A stretch of DNA of 64,000 nt. It comes from Oscillospiraceae bacterium. GTDB lineage: Bacteria > Bacillota > Clostridia > Oscillospirales > Ruminococcaceae. Location: the NCBI GenBank assembly GCA_022800935.1, contig JAAWRH010000001.1, positions 124,001 through 188,000 of the forward strand, read 5' to 3'. Below, piece by piece: positions 52,971 through 61,616 of this stretch; the stretch's first letter is position 1, and each line of letters begins with the position of its first letter. Made by a program: the position numbers and the translations under genes. The notes under the pieces were generated by a model. That model did no database searches. It saw nothing but the letters and a program-made list of their open reading frames with translations, and was not told the origin of the DNA.

Positions 52971-55172
52971 CTATCTGTAGTCGCCGGGATTGACGTTCAT
53001 GATGGATTTGAAGTTCCGGCGGAAGGTCAGCACATTTCCATACCCGCACTCCGCTGCAATCTCCTCCATGGTTTTGGAGGTAGTCCGCAGCAGCTCGGCG
53101 GCGTACAGAATGCGCTTCTCCTGGATATACTGCAAGTAGGTCTTCCCCAGGTGAGTTTTGCAGATCATCGAAATATACTTGTTGCTTACCCCGAACTTCT
53201 TCCCCAAAAGGGCAAGGGAGAGATCGGGGTTTTTATAGTTTTCCTCCAGATAGGAGAGAATCTCCCTGTCCAGCTTCTCCATGTCCTTTTTGGGCATGAG
53301 AAGAGCGGCCGATTCATTGCAGACCGTCTCATATACCGCATGGTAGTAATCAAAAATTTCCTCCAGGGTGGCCGCCTGCTCTATTTTATCAATCTGTATC
53401 TTAGTGGTGTGGAAGATGTTGATATTTTTAAATACGTTCAGGGTGAGCAGATGCAGCTCGTCCACCAAAAGGCGTATCGTCTCTGGGGAGGCGTCGTAGT
53501 CCTTGGTGTTTTTCTCATAGATTTCATCCAGAAATGCGTGGAGCTCCTCGATGTTGCTCTCCTTAAAGGCCTTCAGCAGACGCCCCTGTGCGTCCTTGGG
53601 AAAATAATACTCCTTTTCCCGCCAGTCCTTTGCCGGCTCGTAAAAGTAAACGGTGTTCCTTCCGCCGGTGAGCATACCGTCCAGCGCCTGGACAGCGTCC
53701 CGGCACGCCTCGCTCAGCCGTTCGATATTGTCCTCCACCTGTCCCACCCCGATGGTGATAAGGCAGTTTTCGTCGTCTATCTCCCTGCATATGGCCCGGT
53801 GAAGGTTGTAGAACACCTCCTCCAGCTGTATCATCTCGTCGCTGTTGACAATCAGGAACACACTGGTGGTGTCCTTGACATAGCAGTCTATCTGCATCTC
53901 CTCGGAGGACTGCTCCTGGCAGATATACCGGATGATGTCCAGGGCATCCCGCTGCTTGAGGGGGGCCGTCTCCCCTGTCCCGCGGTACGCCACATTGGTC
54001 AGGGCAAGGGCAAAGTAGGTCCGCTTCAGGTCAATATATTTTTCGTCAATCAGTATCCGCAGATTGTTCCGCTCCATATTGCCGCTTAAAATATCGTGGA
54101 GGATCCCCTGCTTGGCATAGGGGGAGATATGTACCATCCGCTCCCGGAAGCCGTTGTTTTCCCCAATCAGGCTCTTGATTCCCTTGATGATTGCCCCGAA
54201 TTCGTCCTGCCGCTTCTCCTCCTCTATCCCCGCCATCTCCCCGCTTTCAATGTATCTTTCAATATTCCCGATGGGGGAGTAATACCGGATGGACAGCAGA
54301 TAGGCAAAAACGGCAAAGACCGCGCTCAAAAGGAAGCCGACGGTAAGGGCGGCGATCGGAGCCTCGTTAAAGTCCATGGCAAAGGCGCTGTTATCCGCGT
54401 ACAGCTCATAGCTGACCGAGGGGTTGACGCTGGAGGCAGATTGGAAGCAGTTCTCGGTCAGCTCCCCCTTTTCCAGTACCACCTCATCCCCGAATAGGAC
54501 ACGGTATCCGCTGTACCGCTCCAGAATCTTCTCAATCTTCTGCTCCATGATCTTTTTGTCAAACAGGATGAGGATGCTCCCCTTCTCCAGGGCAGAGGTG
54601 GAATAGGAGTATTCGTCCCCATAAATGATGTATTCGGTATTGAAGATAATATCCCTTACAGAGGTGACCCCCAGCAGGTCCCGAACCATGCCTCCCCGGA
54701 TAAACGGCCCTTCCAGATTCAGCAGATAGCCGTTTTCCAGGGGAATCACGGAGGAGGCGGTGTATGCGTTGCGGCAGTCCTTAAACAGCAATATGACATT
54801 ATAAATCTGATAGTGGTTGCCGGAGGATTTGATGCTCTTGAGCTCCTGCAGGCTCTGATACAAAAGATAGGAATTGACCGGCGCTTTTTCCACAGCAACG
54901 GTGGAATAGAGATTCCGCAACGTCTGCGAGCCGTTGATGCTGGACACAATGTGCTGAGCATTGAGCAGCTCAAAGTCCATGGTATTCCCGATGGCGCCCA
55001 CCTTCAGGCTGTACTCCTGACGCAGGTTTTTTTGATAGGCAGTGTGATACTGAAACAGGATGGAGACAGAAAAAGCAGCAAAAAACAAGGAGATGATCAG
55101 AATATAGGAGAGAAACATCCTGATAAACAGCCTGCTTTTTATCAATTTGCTTTTAGCAAACAATCTCTTCAT
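52971..55172 (-). CDS. Membrane-anchored AraC family regulator
   Basis: A 733-aa one-component regulator. A basic start, a membrane helix (about 16-40), an outside sensing region of about 230 residues, a second helix (about 285-305), a cytoplasmic middle region, and a C-terminal pair of helix-turn-helix motifs of AraC type (SLALLGKKFGVSNKYISMICKTHLG and MEEIAAECGYGNVLTFRRNFKS). This layout is typical of regulators that sense extracellular sugars and act on the adjacent LplABC-like operon, here divergent at 55503. The ATG at 55172 is chosen by GGAGGTG upstream. It probably binds the GGTTCATTTTG sites in the gap. Confidence 0.93.
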   Translation of the reverse strand: MKRLFAKSKLIKSRLFIRMFLSYILIISLFFAAFSVSILFQYHTAYQKNLRQEYSLKVGAIGNTMDFELLNAQHIVSSINGSQTLRNLYSTVAVEKAPVNSYLLYQSLQELKSIKSSGNHYQIYNVILLFKDCRNAYTASSVIPLENGYLLNLEGPFIRGGMVRDLLGVTSVRDIIFNTEYIIYGDEYSYSTSALEKGSILILFDKKIMEQKIEKILERYSGYRVLFGDEVVLEKGELTENCFQSASSVNPSVSYELYADNSAFAMDFNEAPIAALTVGFLLSAVFAVFAYLLSIRYYSPIGNIERYIESGEMAGIEEEKRQDEFGAIIKGIKSLIGENNGFRERMVHISPYAKQGILHDILSGNMERNNLRILIDEKYIDLKRTYFALALTNVAYRGTGETAPLKQRDALDIIRYICQEQSSEEMQIDCYVKDTTSVFLIVNSDEMIQLEEVFYNLHRAICREIDDENCLITIGVGQVEDNIERLSEACRDAVQALDGMLTGGRNTVYFYEPAKDWREKEYYFPKDAQGRLLKAFKESNIEELHAFLDEIYEKNTKDYDASPETIRLLVDELHLLTLNVFKNINIFHTTKIQIDKIEQAATLEEIFDYYHAVYETVCNESAALLMPKKDMEKLDREILSYLEENYKNPDLSLALLGKKFGVSNKYISMICKTHLGKTYLQYIQEKRILYAAELLRTTSKTMEEIAAECGYGNVLTFRRNFKSIMNVNPGDYR

Positions 55173-55217
55173 ATATCCACACACCTCCGGCATCCCGTGT
55201 TTTGGCAAACAGCTAAG

Positions 55218-55228
55218 GGTTCATTTTG
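55218..55228 (+). promoter_or_regulatory. Third copy of the GGTTCATTTTG half-site
   Basis: An exact copy of the arm found at 55381-55391, 46 bp upstream of the AraC-type regulator gene and so in its own promoter or leader. It may allow autoregulation or DNA looping. Confidence 0.5.
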
Positions 55229-55380
55229 GGAAAAGTAATATATGCGCATTCCAATAAAAATATATCACGGAAAATTTATTTTTTCAATATAAATGCCTAT
55301 AAAAAGATTTTTTCTGCAAATAAAGAAGCGGGTTTCCCTCCCTTTTCCGCGCAAATCAGAGGAAGTTTTTTTCCGGCAGC

Positions 55381-55415
55381 GGTTCATTTTGAGACCCGAA
55401 AGCACAAAATGAACC
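55381..55415. promoter_or_regulatory. Perfect inverted repeat upstream of the sugar ABC operon
   Basis: GGTTCATTTTG (55381-55391) and CAAAATGAACC (55405-55415) are exact inverted arms around 13 bp. The site ends 17 bp before the -35 box of the operon promoter, the usual place for an activator. The divergent AraC regulator is the obvious candidate protein. Confidence 0.7.
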
Positions 55416-55432
55416 GTGAAAAAAATGAAGCT

Positions 55433-55460
55433 TTCACAAAATTTTTAAAAATGCTATCAT
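55433..55460 (+). promoter_or_regulatory. Promoter of the sugar ABC transporter operon
   Basis: TTCACA (55433-55438), 16-bp spacer, TATCAT (55455-55460). The weak -35 box fits activator dependence. Confidence 0.55.
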
Positions 55461-55502
55461 AATTTTGTGAAGAACAGCAATAAAGGAGTGAAATAAAAGA
55501 CG

Positions 55503-56471
55503 ATGAGCGTTCAGACGAAAGCCCTCAAAAAACCAAAGCTTTCCAAAGAGGAGAAGAGACGCCTCTTTAGAAAAAACATCAGCCGTGATAAATATCTTAT
55601 CTTGATGTTTCTCCCAGTTCTCATCTACTACCTGATATTCAGCTACCTGCCCATGACGGGGCTGGTCATGGCCTTCCAGGAATTTATTCCCGGCAAGGGA
55701 CTGGCGGGTATCTACACCGGCAGCTGGGTCGGGCTCAAGTGGTTCAAGCAGTTCTTTTCTTCGGTGTTCGCGTGGAAGCTGGTGCGGAATACCTTCCTTC
55801 TTTCCTTTTATTCCCTGATTTTCGGCTTCCCGATTCCCATCCTGTTCGCCGTCTGCATCACCCAGATTAAAAACAAGGCGATTCAGCGCAGCGCCCAGGT
55901 GATAACCTATCTGCCCTACTTTATCTCCACCGTGGTGGTGGTTGGCATGATGACAAACTTTTTGTCCCCCTCCACCGGAATCGTCAACCAGATTATTGAG
56001 ATGTGCGGCGGAAAGCCCATCAACTTTATGAGCGACCCCTCCTGGTTCAGGCGGCTTTATGTCATCTCCGGGTCGTGGCAGTCCTTTGGTTTTAACTCCA
56101 TCATCTTTGTCGCCTCCATTATGGCGATTTCGCCTGACCTGTACGAGGCCATGAGGATAGACGGGGCCTCCAAGCGCCAGCAGGTCTGGCACCTGGAGCT
56201 GCCCATGATCAAGCCCACCATACTGCTGCTGCTGATTATGTCCCTGGGCAATATCCTCAGCGTCGGCTTTGAAAAGGTATACCTGATGTACAACACCGCC
56301 GTTTACGAAACCGCCGACGTCATCTCCACCTATGTATACCGCCAGGGCATCGACAATAAAAACTACAGCTACGCAACCGCTGTCGGCCTGTTTAACTCGG
56401 TGGTAGGCTTCTCTCTGGTATGTCTTTCCAACGGGTTCAGCCGTAAATTCAGCGGCTCGTCCATATGGTAA
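55503..56471 (+). CDS. LplB-type sugar ABC transporter permease
   Basis: A 322-aa permease with six membrane helices. After a basic start the first helix is YLILMFLPVLIYYLIFSYLP, as in LplB proteins; the ATPase-docking EAA loop reads YEAMRIDGASKRQQVWHLELP (about 220-240). LplB/LplC importers bring in oligosaccharides or uronides and borrow a shared ATPase (MsmX type), which explains why no ATPase gene is present. The ribosome site AAAGGAG lies rather far (about 14 bases) from the ATG. It is the first gene of the operon. Confidence 0.93.
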   Translation: MSVQTKALKKPKLSKEEKRRLFRKNISRDKYLILMFLPVLIYYLIFSYLPMTGLVMAFQEFIPGKGLAGIYTGSWVGLKWFKQFFSSVFAWKLVRNTFLLSFYSLIFGFPIPILFAVCITQIKNKAIQRSAQVITYLPYFISTVVVVGMMTNFLSPSTGIVNQIIEMCGGKPINFMSDPSWFRRLYVISGSWQSFGFNSIIFVASIMAISPDLYEAMRIDGASKRQQVWHLELPMIKPTILLLLIMSLGNILSVGFEKVYLMYNTAVYETADVISTYVYRQGIDNKNYSYATAVGLFNSVVGFSLVCLSNGFSRKFSGSSIW

Positions 56472-56485
56472 GGGAGGGATTGACA

Positions 56486-57397
56486 ATGCAGGAGAAAAAA
56501 AGCGGCCTTTCGGAGTTTAAAAACGAGGGCACCGGCGATAAAATTTTTGATATCTGCGTATGGGTCATTGTAGTGGTGGCCGTATGTGTGACGCTGTACC
56601 CATTTCTCTATGTCGCCAGTATTTCGGTCAGCGACGGCATGGCGGTGGCAAAGGGGGAGGTTATGTTCCTGCCCAAGGGCTGGGACCTGGAGGCCTACCA
56701 TATGGTGACGCGGTACCAGCAGATATGGGTTTCCTACGGCAACACCTTTTTGTACACCATTGTGGGAACGGCGTTCAACATCGTATTCACCTGCCTGGCG
56801 GCCTATCCCCTTTCCAGGAAGCAGTTTTTCCTGAGGAAAAAGATGAACTTTCTGCTGGCCTTTACCATGTACTTTTCCGGCGGTCTGATTCCCACCTATA
56901 TGGTGGTCACGGGCCTGGGCTTTTACAATTCCCGCTGGGCTATGATCATCCCCACCCTTTTAAGCGCCTACAATGTGATGATCTGCCGCTCCGCCATGGA
57001 GGCCATTCCGGAGGACCTGTTTGAAAACGCAACCCTTGAGGGCGCAAACGACTTTTACATACTGTACAAAATTGCGGTCCCCTTAATCAAGCCGACGCTT
57101 GCGGTCCTCACCCTCTATTACGCGGTGGCAAGGTACAACGATTTCTTTAACGCCATGCTGTACCTGGGAAAGAGCGAGCTTCAGCCCCTCCAGATGTTCC
57201 TGCGGCGCATCCTGATTATTTCCTCCTCGGAAATCGTCCAGGCCTCCGGAACAACGGCGGCCGCCGCCGCGGCCCAGTCCACCCTCAAGATACGCTATGT
57301 ATGTATTGTCCTATCCACAGTGCCGATTCTCTGCATCTGTCCGTTTATCCAGAAATATCTGGTAAAGGGGACAATGCTCGGCGCGGTGAAGGAATAG
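56486..57397 (+). CDS. LplC/YtcP-type carbohydrate ABC transporter permease
   Basis: A 303-aa permease with six membrane helices and the EAA loop EDLFENATLEGANDFYILYKIAVPLIKP (about 178-205). It is the heterodimer partner of the preceding permease. I take the ATG at 56486 (MQEKKS) with GGGAGGG eight bases upstream, instead of an earlier codon inside the preceding gene. Near the end is an alanine run (TTAAAAAAQSTLK) that is common in this subfamily. Confidence 0.93.
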   Translation: MQEKKSGLSEFKNEGTGDKIFDICVWVIVVVAVCVTLYPFLYVASISVSDGMAVAKGEVMFLPKGWDLEAYHMVTRYQQIWVSYGNTFLYTIVGTAFNIVFTCLAAYPLSRKQFFLRKKMNFLLAFTMYFSGGLIPTYMVVTGLGFYNSRWAMIIPTLLSAYNVMICRSAMEAIPEDLFENATLEGANDFYILYKIAVPLIKPTLAVLTLYYAVARYNDFFNAMLYLGKSELQPLQMFLRRILIISSSEIVQASGTTAAAAAAQSTLKIRYVCIVLSTVPILCICPFIQKYLVKGTMLGAVKE

Positions 57398-57427
57398 ATC
57401 TCTTAAAATCATTATGGAGGAATTACG

Positions 57428-59080
57428 ATGAAAATGATGAAAAAAGCAGCAGCGGCTGCAATGGCTGCGATTTTCGCAGCCGCGTCGCTGACGGGCTGCA
57501 GCGGAACTTCCAGCAGCACCGGCAGCGCAAACAGCACAAGCAGCAGCAACAGCGGCAGTGCCAGTACCAACAGCAGCAGCGCATCAAGCGAAAGCACCGG
57601 GGGAAGTACCTACACCGGCGCGGCCCCTGTCACCGAGGAAGCGGGAGCTACCGTCAGCATGCTGGCTATGAATTCCTGGTATTCCACCGTTGACCTGAGC
57701 AAAAACGCACAGATTCTGGACGAAATCCAGAAGCGGGCCAATGTCACCATCAACTGGAACATGATCGACCCCACCATCTACGCCGACACCGTCAGCCCCA
57801 TGCTGGCCGCCGGCTCTGACCTCCAGGATATTGTGGAGCTGCCGGATAAGGACCCCACCATGTCCTACATCAAATCCGGAATGTTTGTAGCCCTGGACGA
57901 ATACTTTGATTCCATGCCCAACTACAAGAAGTTCCTGGATGAAAATCCCAACATCAAGGCAATGCTCACCGCAACCGACGGTCACATCTATTATGTCCCC
58001 CAGACGGTTGTCACCAACAACTACCAGCCCTGCATGATGATCAACGTCAGATGGCTGGATAAGCTGGGCCTGAGCGAGCCCAAGACCCTGGATGAGTTTG
58101 TCTCCATGCTCCGCGCCTTCCGGGACAACGACATGAACGGCAACGGCGATGCCACCGACGAAATCCCCATGAGCCTGACCTCCCAGTTTGTCCCCTACCT
58201 GTTCGGGCCTGCCTTTGGCCTTGACCTGGTGAGCGGCTTCTACGCGGACGACGCCGGAACGGTGCATTACGCCTACTACGATTCCGAAAACTACAAGAAA
58301 TATCTGGAATTTGTCAAGAGCCTGTACGACGAGGGCCTGCTGGAGATGGAATACACCTCCCTGAACCGGGACCAGATCACCTCCCGCTGCGCCCAGGATA
58401 TCACCGGCGTCACCTTTGACTTCAGCTGGCAGATGTCCACCCTGTACAGCGCCCAGTTCCCGGATTATGACGGCACCACCCCGGTATTCAAGGGGGTGGG
58501 ACCGCTGTCCGGCGAGTATACCGGCAACTATGTGGGCAGAAACCCGGTATCCGGCATCTTTGGCGTCACCAAGAATTCCAAGAACGTGGACTTGGCGGTT
58601 AAATTCCTGGATTACATCATGAGTGAAGAGTGCCAGGACCTGTATGTCTGGGGCCTGAAGGACGTCACCTACACCGAGCAGGCCGACGGCAGCAGAGAAT
58701 ACCTGCCCAAGTGCACCGAGGATACCGTTTGGTATCAGCAGCTGGGCATCAACGCCCCCTGTATGCCCTCCCAGCAGAGCGTTCCCGCCACCGACGTCCT
58801 CCTTGCCAAGTGGCACGGCGAGGTTGACAAGGAGCTGGAGCAGTACATCAAGGCCCCCTTCCCGGAGGTTTATGCCACCGACGAAGAGGCCGGGATTCTC
58901 AACCAGTACCTGGTGGACATTCAGACCTATGTGGAGCAGATGAACGTAGCCTTTATTTCCGGCACCAACGATCTGTCCACCTTTGACAGTTACCTGGAGA
59001 CCCTCAAGAGCATGAACGTGGAAGAACTGATCAAGATCAAGCAGGCACAGTACGACAGATACATGGCCGCTTACAAATAA
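57428..59080 (+). CDS. Extracellular sugar-binding lipoprotein of the LplABC-type importer
   Basis: A 550-aa lipoprotein: basic start, signal peptide with lipobox LTGC (cysteine about residue 24), a long S/T/N/G linker to about 60, and two substrate-binding lobes of family 1 type with the family's aromatic and acid residues (MAAGSDLQDIVEL-like entry, NDNDMNGNGDATDEIPM calcium-like loop about residue 240). It binds the oligosaccharide outside the cell. Its C-terminus matches the truncated copy at 6916-7611. It ends the operon before a strong terminator. Confidence 0.94.
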   Translation: MKMMKKAAAAAMAAIFAAASLTGCSGTSSSTGSANSTSSSNSGSASTNSSSASSESTGGSTYTGAAPVTEEAGATVSMLAMNSWYSTVDLSKNAQILDEIQKRANVTINWNMIDPTIYADTVSPMLAAGSDLQDIVELPDKDPTMSYIKSGMFVALDEYFDSMPNYKKFLDENPNIKAMLTATDGHIYYVPQTVVTNNYQPCMMINVRWLDKLGLSEPKTLDEFVSMLRAFRDNDMNGNGDATDEIPMSLTSQFVPYLFGPAFGLDLVSGFYADDAGTVHYAYYDSENYKKYLEFVKSLYDEGLLEMEYTSLNRDQITSRCAQDITGVTFDFSWQMSTLYSAQFPDYDGTTPVFKGVGPLSGEYTGNYVGRNPVSGIFGVTKNSKNVDLAVKFLDYIMSEECQDLYVWGLKDVTYTEQADGSREYLPKCTEDTVWYQQLGINAPCMPSQQSVPATDVLLAKWHGEVDKELEQYIKAPFPEVYATDEEAGILNQYLVDIQTYVEQMNVAFISGTNDLSTFDSYLETLKSMNVEELIKIKQAQYDRYMAAYK

Positions 59081-59113
59081 ACATCAATCAATCCAAAGGT
59101 AAAAGTACTTAAA

Positions 59114-59153
59114 CCGGATAACTGAACTCCAAAATTCAGTTATCCGGTTTTTT
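59114..59153 (+). terminator. Terminator of the sugar ABC operon
   Basis: A perfect 13-bp stem CCGGATAACTGAA with TTCAGTTATCCGG, loop 8 nt, followed by TTTTTT. Confidence 0.92.
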
Positions 59154-59169
59154 GCGGTTCGCATTTCCT

Positions 59170-59388
59170 TTACCCAAATGTGCGCTTTAGCTCGCCGCGT
59201 CCGTCCTGCGTCTCCACCCAGTTCTCCACATATCCGCATTCACAGCAGATATAACGCGCTACCGGCACTCTTTTTACGATTGCAAGCCTGGTAATACAGA
59301 TACTGTTGGCCAAGTAACGGTGCGCGTTGTCGGGAACACGGACGATATTCTGTGAATTGCATTTGGGACAAATTTTCGTATTTTTCAT
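59170..59388 (-). CDS. Small zinc-ribbon protein
   Basis: A 72-aa protein with CPKCNSQNI near the start and CCECGYVE at about residue 50, a four-cysteine zinc ribbon. Between them is a hydrophobic but probably non-membrane stretch. The ATG at 59388 (MKNTKI) follows AGGAGATAG; the longer frame overlaps the permease gene. It is the last gene of the ABC exporter operon. Function unknown. Confidence 0.75.
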   Translation of the reverse strand: MKNTKICPKCNSQNIVRVPDNAHRYLANSICITRLAIVKRVPVARYICCECGYVENWVETQDGRGELKRTFG

Positions 59389-59392
59389 TCCG

Positions 59393-60610
59393 CTATCTCC
59401 TCCCTGTGATAAGCAGCAATCCGAAGCATTCAGCCGTGACAATGCCCAGCAGCCCCCATACGATGACAGGACTCATACCCGCAAGTCCCGCCGCCAGCAT
59501 CATGATAAGCGGAACCACGTACTTCCTCGGATGGTGCCACAGGTCGCTTTCCGTCTTCCAGCCCCGGACTGGAAAGAACCACTCCAGCAGAGCGGAAAGA
59601 ATAGCGCTTTGCAGGGAAATCAGCAGCGCGGTCAGTACCGCCATGCCGCCCACTCCCCCGCGCTGTATCTGCCAGCTAATCAGATACACGCCGTTTACCG
59701 CCAGATTGACCGAAAAGATAAAAAAGCAATAGTTGGTGCAAAAGCGTCTTGTCTGTCCCGGTAATGTCCGGACTGCCTGCTCTAAACCTGGGTCACAGGA
59801 AAGCAATATACAGATTGGGGTGTTCAGGCACAGAACGGCAAACCCCAGCGACATGACGTTCACTCCCTCAAATTGCCCTAATATGAACGGCAGAACACCA
59901 GCGAGCACACACAATCCGGCAGTATTCAAAAGATAGCTTTTGTTTGTCATCAGATAGCGCAGAAAATATAGCGCTATGCTTCCCCTTCCTTTTGTGTGTT
60001 TGATGAGAAGCTTTGCCGGTACCGGGCGATAGAATACATAAGCGTCTGCCTTCTGTAGCCTTAAAAGGGAGACAAGCACACTTGCAACCGCAATGAAGCA
60101 GATAGTCACCGCTTCCCGCACAAGGAATATCGGCGCGAAAATTGCCCCGCACCATAAAATGATAAACGGCAGAAAGATTTTTCTCTTTGCCATGATATAC
60201 CATGCGGCAACCGAAAGACAACCATTAAATGCACAGAGCAAAGACAGGGCAATCTGCACCCCGCTCCATTCCTGTACGGCAAAGAGCAGCGCCAGCACAG
60301 GAAAAGTTTTTGTAATCAGCGTATAGCCGGTAAACGCCAGCACAATGGAAAAGGTCATGTCCCTGTTCCGAAAGGGCAGCATAAACAGCCCGGTCATGCG
60401 GTCCGCATTTCCCGAAGAAGCAATGGTCTGCCACATGATGCCCATTGAAAAAGCCGTAGCTGTCAGCAGGAGAATAGACGGTGCAATCTTTATTTTAATT
60501 CCTGCATTATGGACAGCAAGGAACAGGATAACGCAGGCAACAAGGCTTTTGACAGCCCGCTCATACCTTGCGCCGAACAGTTGTTTTGAGAGAGTTGGTA
60601 AGATAATCAT
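59393..60610 (-). CDS. ABC transporter membrane protein
   Basis: A 405-aa integral membrane protein with about ten hydrophobic helices and a short soluble part in the middle (about 195-215). It has no recognisable ATPase motif. It overlaps the ATPase gene by 4 bp and is followed 4 bp later by the zinc-ribbon gene, so it is the permease of that transporter. The gene is rather poor in family landmarks; the substrate is unknown. AGGCATTAAAACA precedes the ATG. Confidence 0.8.
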   Translation of the reverse strand: MIILPTLSKQLFGARYERAVKSLVACVILFLAVHNAGIKIKIAPSILLLTATAFSMGIMWQTIASSGNADRMTGLFMLPFRNRDMTFSIVLAFTGYTLITKTFPVLALLFAVQEWSGVQIALSLLCAFNGCLSVAAWYIMAKRKIFLPFIILWCGAIFAPIFLVREAVTICFIAVASVLVSLLRLQKADAYVFYRPVPAKLLIKHTKGRGSIALYFLRYLMTNKSYLLNTAGLCVLAGVLPFILGQFEGVNVMSLGFAVLCLNTPICILLSCDPGLEQAVRTLPGQTRRFCTNYCFFIFSVNLAVNGVYLISWQIQRGGVGGMAVLTALLISLQSAILSALLEWFFPVRGWKTESDLWHHPRKYVVPLIMMLAAGLAGMSPVIVWGLLGIVTAECFGLLLITGRR

Positions 60611-61302
60611 TGTTTTAATGCCTCCCGTATTTTCTCCGCTTCCACCTCCTGCCCGTCAAAACACCTTTTTATCTGTCCCTGTTCCAATACCGCCACCCGA
60701 TCGGATGTAAGGCAGATGCTTTCCAGAATATGAGACGAAAAGAGGATGGTTCCGTATTGCCGGTAGCTGTTGATCTGCCGGTACAGGTATTCGGTACTTT
60801 GAAAATCAAGTCCGTTCACAGGCTCATCCAGCAGGAGCAGCTTTGGCTTCAGGGCAAAGGCTGTGATTAAATAAGCCTTTTTCAGATTGCCCGTTGACAG
60901 CTCCTTCAGCAAAACACCGGTGTATTCCTCAAAGTGAAAGCCATGTATCAATTCCTCCATATCAGATAAATTTTTTCCGTAAGACGCCGCCACATAGGAA
61001 GCATACTCACGGAATGTAAAAAACGGAAAGGAATGGTCTTCGGCAAAGACAACATACCGTTGTTTCTTAAATTCCCGGTCGCGGAACAGAAACGGCTTTC
61101 CCTGCCAGAGGGCGGCGTCCAACCGAACTCCCTCCAGCAGCCCGGAGAGAGTTTTGATAAAGGTGGTCTTGCCCGCTCCGTTGACTCCTATCAGCCCGAT
61201 GGTCTCATGCTCGCCCAGCTCCAGGGAGAGGCCGGAGAGCACCGGCCTGCCCTTGCCGTACCAGGCGTTCAAATTCCGGATTTCCAAAAGGGGCGTTTTC
61301 AT
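60607..61302 (-). CDS. ABC transporter ATP-binding protein
   Basis: A 231-aa ATPase: Walker A GVNGAGKTT (about 38-46), Q loop in the middle, the signature reads ELSTGNLKKAYLI (variant of LSGGQ, typical of exporter ATPases of this kind), Walker B LLLLDEPVNGLD and the switch histidine in LFSSHILES. I take the ATG at 61302 (MKTPLLEI); it lies 1 bp from the stop of the small membrane gene. It powers the permease encoded next. Confidence 0.92.
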   Translation of the reverse strand: MKTPLLEIRNLNAWYGKGRPVLSGLSLELGEHETIGLIGVNGAGKTTFIKTLSGLLEGVRLDAALWQGKPFLFRDREFKKQRYVVFAEDHSFPFFTFREYASYVAASYGKNLSDMEELIHGFHFEEYTGVLLKELSTGNLKKAYLITAFALKPKLLLLDEPVNGLDFQSTEYLYRQINSYRQYGTILFSSHILESICLTSDRVAVLEQGQIKRCFDGQEVEAEKIREALKQ

Positions 61303-61303
61303 G

Positions 61304-61474
61304 TCATCTGTCCCCCTTGCCGTTCTTTTTCCACTGGGCGTAGGCGGAGTACAAAAACACGGCCCCCAAAACCGTGTACAAGGCCGCCGTTTCAACCCGG
61401 CCCGACATGATCCCCGCTATAGCTGCCGCCAGCCAAACCAACCCTAAAATCCCACGAATGTATACATGACGCAT
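61304..61474 (-). CDS. Small two-helix membrane protein
   Basis: A 56-aa protein with two hydrophobic helices (about 7-23, GILGLVWLAAAIAGIM, and 29-45, ALYTVLGAVFLYSAYA) and a charged end (QWKKNGKGDR). The ribosome site GGGAGG is nine bases before the ATG and the stop is 1 bp before the ATPase start, so it is a real first gene of the ABC operon. I do not recognise a family; a regulator or subunit of the transporter is likely. Confidence 0.75.
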   Translation of the reverse strand: MRHVYIRGILGLVWLAAAIAGIMSGRVETAALYTVLGAVFLYSAYAQWKKNGKGDR

Positions 61475-61529
61475 TATCTATTACCTCCCTGAATGTTGTG
61501 TCTATAGGATACACCATTCAGAGACGCTG

Positions 61530-61545
61530 TGCGGAAATGTCCGCA
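61530..61545. promoter_or_regulatory. Palindrome upstream of the ABC operon, candidate LytTR site
   Basis: TGCGGA and TCCGCA form a perfect inverted repeat around AATG, 56 bp before the small membrane gene. LytTR regulators bind such GC-flanked sites in front of ABC genes; the adjacent LytTR protein is the likely binder. Confidence 0.45.
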
Positions 61546-61570
61546 ATCGGTAGGTTTTTGACCGCGAAAA

Positions 61571-61604
61571 GGTCCGCCTAGTGCAAAAACGCACTGGGCG
61601 GACC
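61571..61604. terminator. Terminator behind the histidine kinase
   Basis: A near-perfect 14-bp stem GGTCCGCCTAGTGC with GCACTGGGCGGACC, loop 6 nt, with TTTT on the minus strand. It separates the two-component genes from the ABC operon. Confidence 0.8.
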
Positions 61605-61616
61605 CAAAAACAAGCA

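Noticed and set aside
57509-57600. AGC-rich repeat as a possible mobile or CRISPR-like element
   Set aside because: It only encodes the S/T/N linker of the solute-binding lipoprotein.
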